From NCBI GenBank assembly GCA_013697635.1, contig JACCWM010000007.1, positions 1 to 61,917 of the forward strand: 61,917 nt of DNA, read 5' to 3'. The position numbers were made by a program, and so were the translations under genes. Every line of letters starts with the position of its first letter. Position 1 is the stretch's first letter. Shown here one piece after another: positions 47,142 to 55,611 of the stretch. The notes beneath the pieces are model-generated. The model was not told where the DNA came from. It saw nothing but the letters and a program-made list of their open reading frames with translations, and made no database searches. The DNA is from Lujinxingiaceae bacterium (lineage in GTDB: Bacteria; Myxococcota_A; Bradymonadia; Bradymonadales; Bradymonadaceae).

Positions 47142-47211
47142 CACCCGGGGCGACAAGGCCCCGGGCTCGTGCAAGGACCTGGGTCCGCTTTTCAGGGCAA
47201 GCCCTGGCGGA
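47142..47211 (+). repeat. 70-bp multi-hairpin repeat, second right copy
   Basis: Exact duplicate of 47011-47080, offset 131 bases. Between the two is a partial degenerate copy of the first hairpin (47101-47118, CACTCGGGGCGACAAGGT). The rest of the 46922-47320 gap shows nothing else. Confidence 0.92.
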
Positions 47212-47320
47212 CCTGGAGGCTCCTTCTTGTCTCTTGCGAGCGAGAGCTTCGCCTTGTACGGCCTGGTCTGCCCGCCGGGAGCCCAGATAAGGTTTGGTCG
47301 AGAGTAGCTCGTGATGCGCA

Positions 47321-48310
47321 TCAAGCGCTGGCCTCGAGGCTGGCTTCCAGGGCGGTGGTGAGGCGAGGGTCGAGGGCGGGGAGTTCTTGTTCGAGCCAGA
47401 GGTTGCGGGTGATGAGGGTTTGGACGAGGGGTGGGAGGTCGTGGGTGGGGAAGTCGGGGGGCCAGTGGCGCGGTTGGGCGTGGGTTTCGAGGTAGTCGGT
47501 CCAGAATTCGGGGACGAACCAGCGCAGGGTCGGGTGCAGGGTGCGCAGGTGGCGGGTGATCTGGACGCCCATGGGGTCGAGGTCGCCGAAGTGGAGGACG
47601 GGGATGGCGGGGTAGTGGTTGAGGAGCTGGGCGATGGTGCGGGTGTCCCAGCCGGGGACGTGGGCGATGAGCCAGCCGGGGGGGTGGGGCAGGTCGATGA
47701 AGGGGCCGCGGTTCTCGACGAGGAGCAGGGCGCGGGGTGAAGGGCCGCAGAGGCGCGTGCCGTCGGCCAGGGCGCGCTCGGTTATGGTGAGCTCGCCGGT
47801 GAGCGTGGCGACCTGGTGGGCGTCGAGGGTGAGCTCGGCGCGGCGAAGCTCCATGCCGGGGTGGGGGCGCAGGCGGACGAGGCCGTCGTAGGTGAGCTCG
47901 AGGCTGCCGAGGGTTTCGCGGTGGGCGGGGGTGAGCGTGGATTTGGAGTGGCGCGCCACCATGGCGGTGGCCGAGCGGCGGTTGAGGCGCTCGGGTAGCG
48001 CGTCGAGGTCAATCTCGGCGGCGCGGCGACGGCGCTCGAACTCGCGCCAGCCGCGCTCGTCGGGGGTGAGGCCCTCGTGATCGAGCATGGCGAGGGTGGT
48101 GGACCAGTCGGGCCAGACGCGGTCGAGCAGCGCTTCGATGTAGAGGCGGCGCGCTTCGTCGATCTGGAGCTCGTCCTGGCGGGTGGCGCGACGGCCCCAG
48201 CCCAGGCGCAGGAGCTCGTCGAAGGCCTCGCTCTGGGATTTGCGGCGCGGGAGCAGGCCGGTTGACCAGAGCTCGAGCAGGGCGAAGCGATGGGGGGTGG
48301 ACGACCACAT
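47321..48310 (-). CDS. jetD: JetD/MksG-type Toprim nuclease subunit of the SMC operon
   Basis: 329 residues. In Wadjet/MksBEFG systems JetD (MksG) is the Toprim-fold nuclease that cleaves DNA after loop extrusion by the SMC complex. The C-terminal half has the expected motif order: LLLVENRGPF (E199) and VLHFGDLDPMGVQITRHL (D243, D245), with IAHVPGWDTRTIAQLL between. The N-terminal DUF3322-like arm is short (about 190 residues) compared with the usual JetD of nearly 400 residues. The ATG overlaps the mukB stop by one base (TGATG), so it is the last gene of the operon and translationally coupled. Canonical MukBEF operons of Enterobacteria lack such a gene. Confidence 0.85.
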   Translation of the reverse strand: MWSSTPHRFALLELWSTGLLPRRKSQSEAFDELLRLGWGRRATRQDELQIDEARRLYIEALLDRVWPDWSTTLAMLDHEGLTPDERGWREFERRRRAAEIDLDALPERLNRRSATAMVARHSKSTLTPAHRETLGSLELTYDGLVRLRPHPGMELRRAELTLDAHQVATLTGELTITERALADGTRLCGPSPRALLLVENRGPFIDLPHPPGWLIAHVPGWDTRTIAQLLNHYPAIPVLHFGDLDPMGVQITRHLRTLHPTLRWFVPEFWTDYLETHAQPRHWPPDFPTHDLPPLVQTLITRNLWLEQELPALDPRLTTALEASLEASA

Positions 48311-51300
48311 CAGGCCGGCTCCGGGTCAGCGATGGTGCGCCGGCCGGTGACCTCGACGCGCTCGCGGCCCTCGGCGTCGAGTGTGCGCACCAGCCGGTAG
48401 GTCGTATTACCCACGGCCTGGGCGACCTCGGGGGCGGCGATCAAGAGCTGGAGCTCGAGGCTCTGGCACAGGTCGAAGAGCACGGTGAGGCTGTCCTGGC
48501 TGAGGCGCGTGGCCTCGTCGAGAAACAACAGGCGCAGGGTGCCGCCGGCCGAGCTGCTGCGAAAGAGGTTGGCGTCGCGCTCCCAGGCCGTGAGCACGAT
48601 CATCATCACGGCCGCGCCCACGCCGATCGCCTCGCCGGTGGACATGCGGTTGGGGTTGGCGCGCTCCCAGGTGACGGCGGCCTGGCGGTGCACCTCGACC
48701 TCGAGCTGCATGTACTCGCGGTAGTCGAGCATGCGGTCGCCGCCGGTGCGACCACCGCCGTAGCGGCGAAAGAGCTCGTCGAGGGCCTGTTCGATCGGCA
48801 CGTCCGTCTGGAAGAGCAGTTGCTGGGCCGAGCCGTCGCGCAGGGCGCGCAGCACCTGCTCCATGCGCTCGACGCGCTCGACGCGGATGCGCACCGAGCG
48901 GATGCTGCCGAAGCTGACTTGTTCGAGATCTTTGCTCAAGCGACGCACGACGCGGTGGGCCTTGCGGATCTGGGTATCGATATTGCGGGCGATGTCGGAG
49001 GACTGGCCGCGAAGCTCGTGCTCCTGGCGGCCGAGGCGCTCTTCGAGCTCCATGAGGTGGCTGCGCAGGCGGCGCAGGGCCTCGAGGGGATCGTCGACCT
49101 CGGAGATCTGGGCGGGCACGCGGCGGCGAAGCCAAGCCTGCACGGCGAGCCAGGCCTCGAGGTAGGCCTCGCCACGCTCCTGCTCGCCGTCGTGGGCGAT
49201 GAGCGCGTCGATCGCGGCGATGAGCTCGGCGCCGTCGCGTGTCGATTCGAGCCGCGCGCGCAAGGTGGCGTGCTTGTTCTGGGCCTGCGGCCACAGGTGC
49301 ACGCCGGCCTTGTCGGCGACGGCTGCGAGGCTCGCCACGTTCGTGGCGTTGGCGAGCACGCCTTCTTGCTCGGCGCGGGCGCGCAGGCGCTGCCAGCGCT
49401 CTTCGGACGGGCGCCACATGTTCTCCTCGTTCTCGACGAGCCGGCGTCGTGTGTCGAGGCGTTCCCCTTCGGCGCGCAGGCGCTCGTCGAGCGTGGCGAG
49501 CGCTACCTCGAGCGCGCGGCCCTCGCGATCGAGGCGGGCGGCCTCGTCGCTCGCTTTGTCGAAGGCCGCCTCGACGCCCTGCACGGCCGCGGCGCTCGGG
49601 TCGTCGATCGCCAGGCCGGCGAGCTCTTCGCGCTCGCGGGCGAGCGTCGAATCGCGGGCATTCAGCTCGGCGGTGTGATTGGCCGCCGTGCTGCGGGCGT
49701 CTTCGAGGCGGTGTCCGGCCGTCGATTCGGCCTGGCGAGCGTTGGTGCAGCCCTGCTCGGCGCGCTCGAGGTTTTCCTGGAGCGCGGGTGCCAGGCGTTC
49801 TTCGCGGGCGAGCTGTTCGTGAGCGCTGTGCCAGGCAAAGGCGTGGGTGTGAGCTGCGACGTGGGCCAACCACTGTGTCGCCTGAGAGAGGCGGTCGCGC
49901 TCGGCGGTGGCGTTGTGCAAGGCGACGCTGTGGCCGGCGAGCTCTTCGTCGCGCGGGGGCAAGGTGCGAAGCACTTCGATCTCGGCGGCGAGCCGGCGGC
50001 GATCTTCAGTGCATGCCGTAATGCGAGCGGCGGCTTTATGGGCCTGGTCGAGGCGTGTGCGCGAGGCCTCGAGGCGACTGGCGACGTCGGGCTCGTCGAG
50101 CAACCAGGCCAGCTCGAGCAGGCGGCCGAGGGCGGCGCGTCGAGGTTCGAGCTCGGCCAACTGCTGGCGGTGGTGGTGCTCGAGGCGCGTGTGTTCCTGC
50201 CGCTCGCGCTCGGCGCCTTCGAGCTCGGCGCGGGTTGCCTCGAGCGCCGCGCGCGGGTCGTCGCGCTCGAGCAGATGCGCGGCTCCGAGCAGCTCCCGGG
50301 CGCTCTTGAGATCTGCGTCGAGGGTATGCAGCCGCTGGCGCAGGCCGTCGCGCTCGGCTTCGACGGCCGAGGCCTCGGCGTCGAGCTGGGCGATGCGTTT
50401 GGCGCGCGCCGAGCGTCCGATCGTCGGCTGTTTGGGGATGCGCGACAGCCGCCAGGCCGCGCGATCTTCGACGAGCACGTCGTCTACGATGCGTTCGCCG
50501 GGAGGCCGGCCGCCGTCGTCGAGCCCGAGGGTCTGGCCTTCGCCGACGAGCCAGACGGTGGACGGGCGCAGCTCGGTGGCGGCGAGCTTGCGGGCGGCGG
50601 CGGCGACATCTTCGACGAGGATCGCCTGGTGCAGGGCGCCGAGGCGGGCCTCGATTTCGGCGGCGTGCTCGATCTCGACGTCCTCGAAGCGCACAGCGAG
50701 CAGCTCGCCGTCGACCACATCGCGGGCGCGGACCAGGGCGTCGTCGAAGTGGCCGCCCATCTGCTCGAGCTGGCGCGCTTCGGTGCGAAGCGCGTCGTAT
50801 TGGCCGTCGGACTTGCGCAAGGTGGCGGCGAGGGTTTCGCGGCTGGCGCTCGCGGCATCGATCATGGCGAGGACGTCGGCGTTGGTTCGCAGTTGGAGAT
50901 CCCACCGTGCAGCGAGCCTGGTGGCGACGTGCTGCGTCGCTTGCCAGGGACCGACGAGGGCGTCGAGCTCGGTGGCGCGCCGGGTGAGCTCGTCGGCGCG
51001 TGCGCGGGCGTCGCGGGCGCCATTGGCGTGCTCGGCTAACCGGACTTCGTGCTGCGATCGAAGCGCGTCGGCCGCGTCAAAGGCCTCGCGAACGGCGGCG
51101 GCGTCGAGCAGCGGACGCTCGAGCGTGGAGAGTTGCCGGGCCGTATCAAAGGCCTTTTGCTGGCGGCCGGCCTGCTCGTCAAGGCGCGCGATCTCCTCGC
51201 CGAGCTGGCCGCGCTCTTTGGCCAGCGCGTCGAGCTCGCGCAGCGCTTCGAGCGCCGCGCCGGCCTGGGTGTAAGCCGTCTCAGGCCGTAGCTCGGCGTC

Positions 51301-52737
51301 GAGCAGTCGGGCGAGCACTTCGAAGACGGCACCAAACTGGCGGGCGTGTTCGTGGGCGGTGGAGAGCTCGCGCTCGAGGCGCACGATCGTCGCGTCAAAG
51401 GTTGCGATCTCTTCGCGCAACAAGGCCTCGCGAGCGTCGGCGTCCTCGGGCGCGAGCTCTTCGCCGAGAGCATCGCGTGCTTGAGCCAGGCGGCGGGTGA
51501 CGAGCGCGTAGGCGGCGGCCTGGAGGTTGAGCTCTTCGAAGCCGGCGTTGAAGTCGGCCAGGCCGCGGGCGGCGCGGTCGCGCTCTTGATCGGCGCGGGA
51601 CACCTCCTGGCGCGCGCGATCGAAGGCGTCTTGCGCGATGTCGCGGGCGCGGACGGCCCCTTCGAGCTCGAGCGCGAGGCCGCGGCGCTGCTCCTCGAGC
51701 GCCAGGATTCGCTGGTCGATCCCGAAGGCTTTGCGCGTGCGCTCGCGCAGCTCGCGCAGGCGCTCGACGCTCTGGCGAGCTGTGTCGAGCGAGGCGGTCA
51801 GCGCCTCGGCCTCGCTGCGGCGCTGTTCGACGACGGTCTGCAATTCGTCGAAGTCCGCCTGGACCCGCTCGAGCTCCTTTCGGGCATCGTCGAGGCGCAC
51901 GGCGAGCTCCTGGGCGCGCCGGGCGGTGGCGTGAAAGGCGGCGACGAACATGGCGCTGCCGGCCTCGTAGACGCCGTGAATCTCTTCTTCGAGGCGGCGC
52001 GCCTCGTGGACCTGCTGGCGGGTGCGCTGGCAGGCAACGAGGTTGGCCTTCATGCGCTTGAGCGTGTCGGCCAGGGTGTTCTCCTCGCGCAGCAGGAAGT
52101 CGCGCAGGCCGCCGGTCAGCGTCTTGGAGATACCGCCGACCATGCTGGTGCGAAGCATCTCGTTGAACTTGGTGAGCTCCTCGGGGCTGGAGAGGCGCAG
52201 CGGCGTGATGCCGCGGTCGAAGAGCGCCGCGAAGTAGTCTTTGGTCGCGCGAAAGGCCGTCAGCTTGCCGCCGCACAGCGCCACGAGCTCGCGCACCCGG
52301 GCGAGCTCGGCGACGGCGTCGACCTCGCCGCGCTCGAGCAGGACGTCTTGAAGGGAGTGGCGCGCGTCGAGATCCGTGATGATGAAGGGCGTGAGCTCGA
52401 CGGTGGGCTCGGTGCGCCGCTCGAGGTGCACTCCGGCGACGAGGCGTTCACCGCGCGCCGTCTTCAGATCGAGCAGCGCATACGAAGGCGCGCCCGGCTC
52501 GCCGAGTCGCCCGTAAATGCCGCGGTCGCCACCGCTCGAGCCCGACTCGCCGAGGTTGGTGAAGCGAAGGCGCTGCAGGTCGGGCAACAGCACGATGTAG
52601 GCGCCGATCATGACCGTGGTCTTGCCCGCGCCGTTGGCCCCTTCCAGCGCCGTGACGTGCGAATCCAGATCATAGCGTGCGTAGAAGACGCCTCGCCAGT
52701 TGACGAGCACGAGGCCTTGGACGCGGGTGCGATTCAC
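48310..52737 (-). CDS. mukB: MukB-like SMC ATPase
   Basis: 1475 residues, close to the 1486 of E. coli MukB and much longer than usual JetC/MksB. The start (GTG at 52735-52737, AGGA six bases upstream) gives RVQGLVLVNWRGVFYARYDLD, matching the MukB N-terminus (LTLVNWNGFFARTFDLDE). Walker A GANGAGKT at 33-40; PDLQRLRFTNLGESG...RGIYGRL aligns with the MukB head. Most of residues 230-1300 is Arg/Glu/Ala-rich coiled coil with a central break (about 620-780) for the hinge. ABC signature STGEAIG at 1366 and Walker B LLFLDEA (D1407, E1408), then LIAAPE as in MukB. DNA-loop-extruding motor with MukF/MukE; coupled to JetD. Separated from mukE by an inserted cassette. Confidence 0.9.
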   Translation of the reverse strand: MNRTRVQGLVLVNWRGVFYARYDLDSHVTALEGANGAGKTTVMIGAYIVLLPDLQRLRFTNLGESGSSGGDRGIYGRLGEPGAPSYALLDLKTARGERLVAGVHLERRTEPTVELTPFIITDLDARHSLQDVLLERGEVDAVAELARVRELVALCGGKLTAFRATKDYFAALFDRGITPLRLSSPEELTKFNEMLRTSMVGGISKTLTGGLRDFLLREENTLADTLKRMKANLVACQRTRQQVHEARRLEEEIHGVYEAGSAMFVAAFHATARRAQELAVRLDDARKELERVQADFDELQTVVEQRRSEAEALTASLDTARQSVERLRELRERTRKAFGIDQRILALEEQRRGLALELEGAVRARDIAQDAFDRARQEVSRADQERDRAARGLADFNAGFEELNLQAAAYALVTRRLAQARDALGEELAPEDADAREALLREEIATFDATIVRLERELSTAHEHARQFGAVFEVLARLLDAELRPETAYTQAGAALEALRELDALAKERGQLGEEIARLDEQAGRQQKAFDTARQLSTLERPLLDAAAVREAFDAADALRSQHEVRLAEHANGARDARARADELTRRATELDALVGPWQATQHVATRLAARWDLQLRTNADVLAMIDAASASRETLAATLRKSDGQYDALRTEARQLEQMGGHFDDALVRARDVVDGELLAVRFEDVEIEHAAEIEARLGALHQAILVEDVAAAARKLAATELRPSTVWLVGEGQTLGLDDGGRPPGERIVDDVLVEDRAAWRLSRIPKQPTIGRSARAKRIAQLDAEASAVEAERDGLRQRLHTLDADLKSARELLGAAHLLERDDPRAALEATRAELEGAERERQEHTRLEHHHRQQLAELEPRRAALGRLLELAWLLDEPDVASRLEASRTRLDQAHKAAARITACTEDRRRLAAEIEVLRTLPPRDEELAGHSVALHNATAERDRLSQATQWLAHVAAHTHAFAWHSAHEQLAREERLAPALQENLERAEQGCTNARQAESTAGHRLEDARSTAANHTAELNARDSTLAREREELAGLAIDDPSAAAVQGVEAAFDKASDEAARLDREGRALEVALATLDERLRAEGERLDTRRRLVENEENMWRPSEERWQRLRARAEQEGVLANATNVASLAAVADKAGVHLWPQAQNKHATLRARLESTRDGAELIAAIDALIAHDGEQERGEAYLEAWLAVQAWLRRRVPAQISEVDDPLEALRRLRSHLMELEERLGRQEHELRGQSSDIARNIDTQIRKAHRVVRRLSKDLEQVSFGSIRSVRIRVERVERMEQVLRALRDGSAQQLLFQTDVPIEQALDELFRRYGGGRTGGDRMLDYREYMQLEVEVHRQAAVTWERANPNRMSTGEAIGVGAAVMMIVLTAWERDANLFRSSSAGGTLRLLFLDEATRLSQDSLTVLFDLCQSLELQLLIAAPEVAQAVGNTTYRLVRTLDAEGRERVEVTGRRTIADPEPA

Positions 52738-52747
52738 GATTCGTCCT
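52729..52747 (-). repeat. 19-bp direct repeat at the mukB start (cassette right boundary)
   Basis: On the minus strand AGGACGAATCGTGAATCGC, spanning the SD, start codon (GTG) and first codons of mukB. 18 of 19 bases match 54944-54962. Confidence 0.9.
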
Positions 52748-52773
52748 GGTGGTCATCGACGACCAAGGCCGCA

Positions 52774-53310
52774 TTACTTAGTTGCGGCATCAACGATGTC
52801 ACGCGCCCAGGCTTGGACGATCTCAGTTTCATATTGGCGGCTTCCAACGGAGTTGCGACAACTCTTGTCGAGCTCGAGAATGTGGGGCGCAATGCTTGTT
52901 CGACGGATCGTGACGAGCATTGCGCTGTCGCTTAGGAGCTTTGCCTGAACAGACAGCGCCAAGGCGGACAGCTTCGCTTGATCGAAAGGTATTTCATAAT
53001 GCGCGTTCTGGATGCAACGGAAGGCCTCGATGTCGGGCTCTTTCTTAACCGTGAGTCCCGCCTGATGCAATAGATCCTCGGGGATGCGGAGATACCTCAA
53101 GTGATCTTGTTTGCGTCGGGTGTACGCGGCCACCGCCGTCGGAACATCAACATTCGAAGCTTCGTCGAGCAGCCACAGTGACAGAGTTTGCTCCGCAGAC
53201 CGCAATTGAAAATGACGCAGAAAGTCCTCGATGAAGTGGTCGGACTCCGGGGTTTCCAGGATTGATGGGCTCCTGCTGATAAGCCGGATATAGACGCGGC
53301 CTGCAGTCAT
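52774..53310 (-). CDS. Insert gene C: unknown protein
   Basis: 178 residues. No signal or membrane segment. A mixed alpha/beta protein with a helical middle (TAVAAYTRRKQDHLRYLRIPEDLLHQAG) and a region resembling a regulatory or nucleic-acid-binding beta fold (LSALALSVQAKLLSDSAMLVTIRRTSIAPHILELDKSCRNSVGSRQYETEIVQAWARDIV). No family recognised. Third gene of the three-gene cassette between mukE and mukB; it starts three bases after the upstream gene and stops 36 bases before mukB. The GC content of the cassette is visibly lower than its flanks. Confidence 0.7.
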   Translation of the reverse strand: MTAGRVYIRLISRSPSILETPESDHFIEDFLRHFQLRSAEQTLSLWLLDEASNVDVPTAVAAYTRRKQDHLRYLRIPEDLLHQAGLTVKKEPDIEAFRCIQNAHYEIPFDQAKLSALALSVQAKLLSDSAMLVTIRRTSIAPHILELDKSCRNSVGSRQYETEIVQAWARDIVDAATK

Positions 53311-53313
53311 CGC

Positions 53314-53979
53314 TTACGCCAGCACGGTTTCCACAGCATATTTGACGCGAGGATCTGGATCGTCCCGCAATAATTTACCTAAGGTCTCCAAATCCGAAAC
53401 CACGTCCAGGCCCTCGACCACGCCCAATCGAATCAAAACCGGCGCTGTCGTCAATAGCTCCTTAATGGAGCGAAATGCCGCAGCATCAAGTTGGTGAGTC
53501 GTTTGCTCCCGCGGTGTGGCAAGAGCTGGCTGTGTGCGCGGATAAAGACTCTGAACGTAGAGGCGTGCGGCGGTCGCGCGCAGCTCCATGCTGATGTCCT
53601 CTCGAATTACGAGATTTCGGAGTGCGTAGACATCGCGCTCTGGACCCCAGGCCAACTCTTCGAGCAGCTCGTACGCTTCATCGAAGTCGAGCGAATAGCT
53701 TTGCTCCAACTCGTTCAGGATCACCTCTTCAGCTCGGCGTGTACCGCGACTCAAGCCGGTGTACAAAGAATGACTGTCTCCATGCCAGACAAACTGTTGC
53801 GTTTCTAGTGAGGAAGATCCCAGCGCTGCACGCGCGATACTCTTGAAATCTCTGGCAACAGTAGCAGGTCCTCGAATCACGGCCCTCACGTGTTCTCGTA
53901 CGCTGGCCGATGGGAGTTTGTCTCGCGCGGTCACTTTGTTGTCCAGTAGCGTTGCCCATTGAAGACTTTCCATCGTCAT
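53314..53979 (-). CDS. Insert gene B: unknown protein with HEAT-like helical C-terminus
   Basis: 221 residues from the ATG at 53977-53979, which overlaps the stop of the preceding gene as ATGA; a second ATG follows at 53971-53973. Helical throughout. The C-terminal half reads like HEAT/ARM-type repeats (VYALRNLVIREDISMELRATAARLYVQSL and LIRLGVVEGLDVVSDLETLGKLLRDDPDPRVKYAVETVLA). No enzymatic motif. Middle gene of the inserted cassette, tightly coupled on both sides, so the three products probably act together. Confidence 0.7.
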   Translation of the reverse strand: MTMESLQWATLLDNKVTARDKLPSASVREHVRAVIRGPATVARDFKSIARAALGSSSLETQQFVWHGDSHSLYTGLSRGTRRAEEVILNELEQSYSLDFDEAYELLEELAWGPERDVYALRNLVIREDISMELRATAARLYVQSLYPRTQPALATPREQTTHQLDAAAFRSIKELLTTAPVLIRLGVVEGLDVVSDLETLGKLLRDDPDPRVKYAVETVLA

Positions 53980-54743
53980 AGCTCCGCTTGTGAGAACTGC
54001 TCGACCTCTTCTTCGTCGAAGAGACGCAGTCCTGACTCTTTTTTGTATTCCTCGGTCAGAGCGTTCCACAGCAGGCGCTTTTGCCGACGATGGGCGTCAT
54101 CAAACCATGACAACTTGGACGGCTCCGACCACTGTTTGGCTGTGATGGGCCGTTCGCCCAAGACGTCGAAGCGAACGACTGCAATATAATTCGATGGCAC
54201 GTTGTCGGCATCTGCGCGCTCCAGACCCATTGAATAGCGAATCGTCGTCTGGGTATCGACCTCTCCCAAGCAGGTTTCTTCGTGAAAAGTCGCCGTCATG
54301 TCACAGAGGTTGGTAGCGGAACGGACCAACGGTTCGATCGTGCGCAAAACACCTGCCAAATCAACAAGGGTGGGAGCTTGAAAAACATCGACATAACGTA
54401 GCAAAAACGCTTCGAAGGGCCGGTCGCCGTAGGCCTTCTGACAAAGAACCAAGTCGTCCAATGCGCGCTTTTTGAAAGAAGGCCAGCTCTGGTAGTTGAG
54501 CGCGCTCACTCCAACCGCGTTATGACCAGCAAATATAACGTGTGACTCGTCGTCCTCATTCACCAGGCCGTATAGAGGCCCGATCTCTCCGGAATTCAAG
54601 CGTTCACCGATCTCGGAGACCGGCTGAACCGCGCGATTCGGGAAGAGGTTGCTGAGCCGGTACAACGGCAGATCGACATAGTCGACCGCTTCAAAAAAAC
54701 CGACCAAGCTGCATTCCGTTAATGGAACCGGAGAGTGGCTCAA
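53976..54743 (-). CDS. Insert gene A: TIGR04255-like protein
   Basis: 255 residues from a TTG at 54741-54743 with GAGGG five bases upstream; another TTG at 54801-54803 opens the same frame but has no site. The layout resembles the sporadically distributed TIGR04255 family: a hydrophobic opening (PLTECSLVGFFEAVDYVDLPLYRL), a central SALNYQSWPSFKKRALDDL, a FEAFLLRYVDVFQAP strand and a C-terminal LSWFDDAHRRQKRLLWNALTEEYKKESG helix. Biochemical function of that family is unknown to me. First gene of the cassette. The 145 bases between it and mukE (54804-54948) hold no other gene and should include its expression signals. Confidence 0.65.
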   Translation of the reverse strand: MSHSPVPLTECSLVGFFEAVDYVDLPLYRLSNLFPNRAVQPVSEIGERLNSGEIGPLYGLVNEDDESHVIFAGHNAVGVSALNYQSWPSFKKRALDDLVLCQKAYGDRPFEAFLLRYVDVFQAPTLVDLAGVLRTIEPLVRSATNLCDMTATFHEETCLGEVDTQTTIRYSMGLERADADNVPSNYIAVVRFDVLGERPITAKQWSEPSKLSWFDDAHRRQKRLLWNALTEEYKKESGLRLFDEEEVEQFSQAEL

Positions 54744-54943
54744 GTTAACCCTCTTCAAAAGCAAACGTGTTCGGACATTGCAGCGCCGTTTCGAAGCACC
54801 CAAGCGCTTTTGGGCATGGGCGATTACGCGGTTCTATGCAGATATAACAAAAGTTAATAACCAAAGCGATCACGGCGCCCTACATAATTGATAGCCAGAG
54901 TCATAATAGAGCAGCGAACTTGTCGGTCCCATCATGGCGCAGC

Positions 54944-54962
54944 GCGATTCATGATTCGTCCT
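54944..54962 (-). repeat. 19-bp direct repeat at the mukE end (cassette left boundary) with mukB start remnant
   Basis: On the minus strand AGGACGAATCATGAATCGC. It contains the last codons of mukE and, overlapping its TGA stop as ATGA, an ATG followed by AAT CGC, the first codons of mukB; this stub ORF ends after six codons (MNRAAP). It looks like the original mukE/mukB junction. Confidence 0.9.
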
Positions 54963-55611
54963 CCTCAGGTTCGTGCTCGTCGTGGTCTTGGTCGACGTCG
55001 GCCTCGCCGCGGCCGATCATGCGCTCGAGGGCGCGGGCGGGCTCGTCGGTGGCGCGCACGGCCTCGGCGAAGCGCAGGAGCGCGGCGCGAAGGCGCAGGT
55101 TTTCGGGGTCGACGACGTCGATGAAGCCGAGCTTGTTGAGGGTGCGAAGGGCGCGATCGACCTCCTTTCTGGCGAGTTCTTGTTCGACGCGCTCGTCGCG
55201 GCGGCTGCGGCGAGGATTGAGGGCCTGGAGCAGGCGCTCCTCGCCGACGAGGCTGACGAGCAGCTCGACGAGCTGGGCCTTCTTGACGCTGCCGCCGGCC
55301 TGCACCGTCGAGGGGTCGAGCAGCATCAGCGCCAGGGCCTGGCCGACGAGCATCTCGGCGATCGAGAGGCGCTGGCGGCCCGTCGTCTCACGCAGCGGCA
55401 CCAGGAAAAAGTAGCCATCGGCGGCGCGGGTGAGCACGAGGCCGTAGCGCTCGTATAAGGGCTCCAAAAATTCCAGCGCGTCTTCGAGGAAGCCGTACCA
55501 CTGCATGGTCTCCTGGTCGACGTGCACGCCCTCGCGCAGGGCCTGGTCGACCTCGGGGAAGAGCTCGTCGAGCACGACATCCTCGAGCCGGTTATAAGTC
55601 GGGTGGCTCAT
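54949..55611 (-). CDS. mukE: MukE-like subunit
   Basis: 220 residues from the ATG at 55609-55611, overlapping the mukF stop as ATGA. It matches MukE (E. coli 234 residues) in order and sequence: LFPEVDQALREGVHVDQETMQWYGFLEDALEFLEPLYERYGLVLTRAADGYFFLVP corresponds to LFPALDSALRSGRHI.....[32 protein letters not shown], followed by RLSIAEMLVGQALALMLLDPSTV, EERLLQALNPR, and RTLNKLGFIDVVDPENLRLRAALLRFAEAVRA. The acidic C-terminus (DEHEPEEDES) is also MukE-like. Two winged-helix domains are expected; the protein bridges MukF and the MukB head. Confidence 0.88.
   Translation of the reverse strand: MSHPTYNRLEDVVLDELFPEVDQALREGVHVDQETMQWYGFLEDALEFLEPLYERYGLVLTRAADGYFFLVPLRETTGRQRLSIAEMLVGQALALMLLDPSTVQAGGSVKKAQLVELLVSLVGEERLLQALNPRRSRRDERVEQELARKEVDRALRTLNKLGFIDVVDPENLRLRAALLRFAEAVRATDEPARALERMIGRGEADVDQDHDEHEPEEDES

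Noticed and set aside
47011-47211. CRISPR array made of the duplicated 70-bp unit
   Set aside because: Only two full copies, 70 bp long with several hairpins, no regular spacers, and a third copy 3 kb away in inverted orientation.
48262-51039. 925-codon open frame on the plus strand opposite mukB
   Set aside because: High-GC antisense shadow: the minus strand encodes a complete MukB-like ATPase with Walker and signature motifs, while the plus frame shows no domain and Gly/Val/Ala/Leu-rich composition typical of reverse reading.
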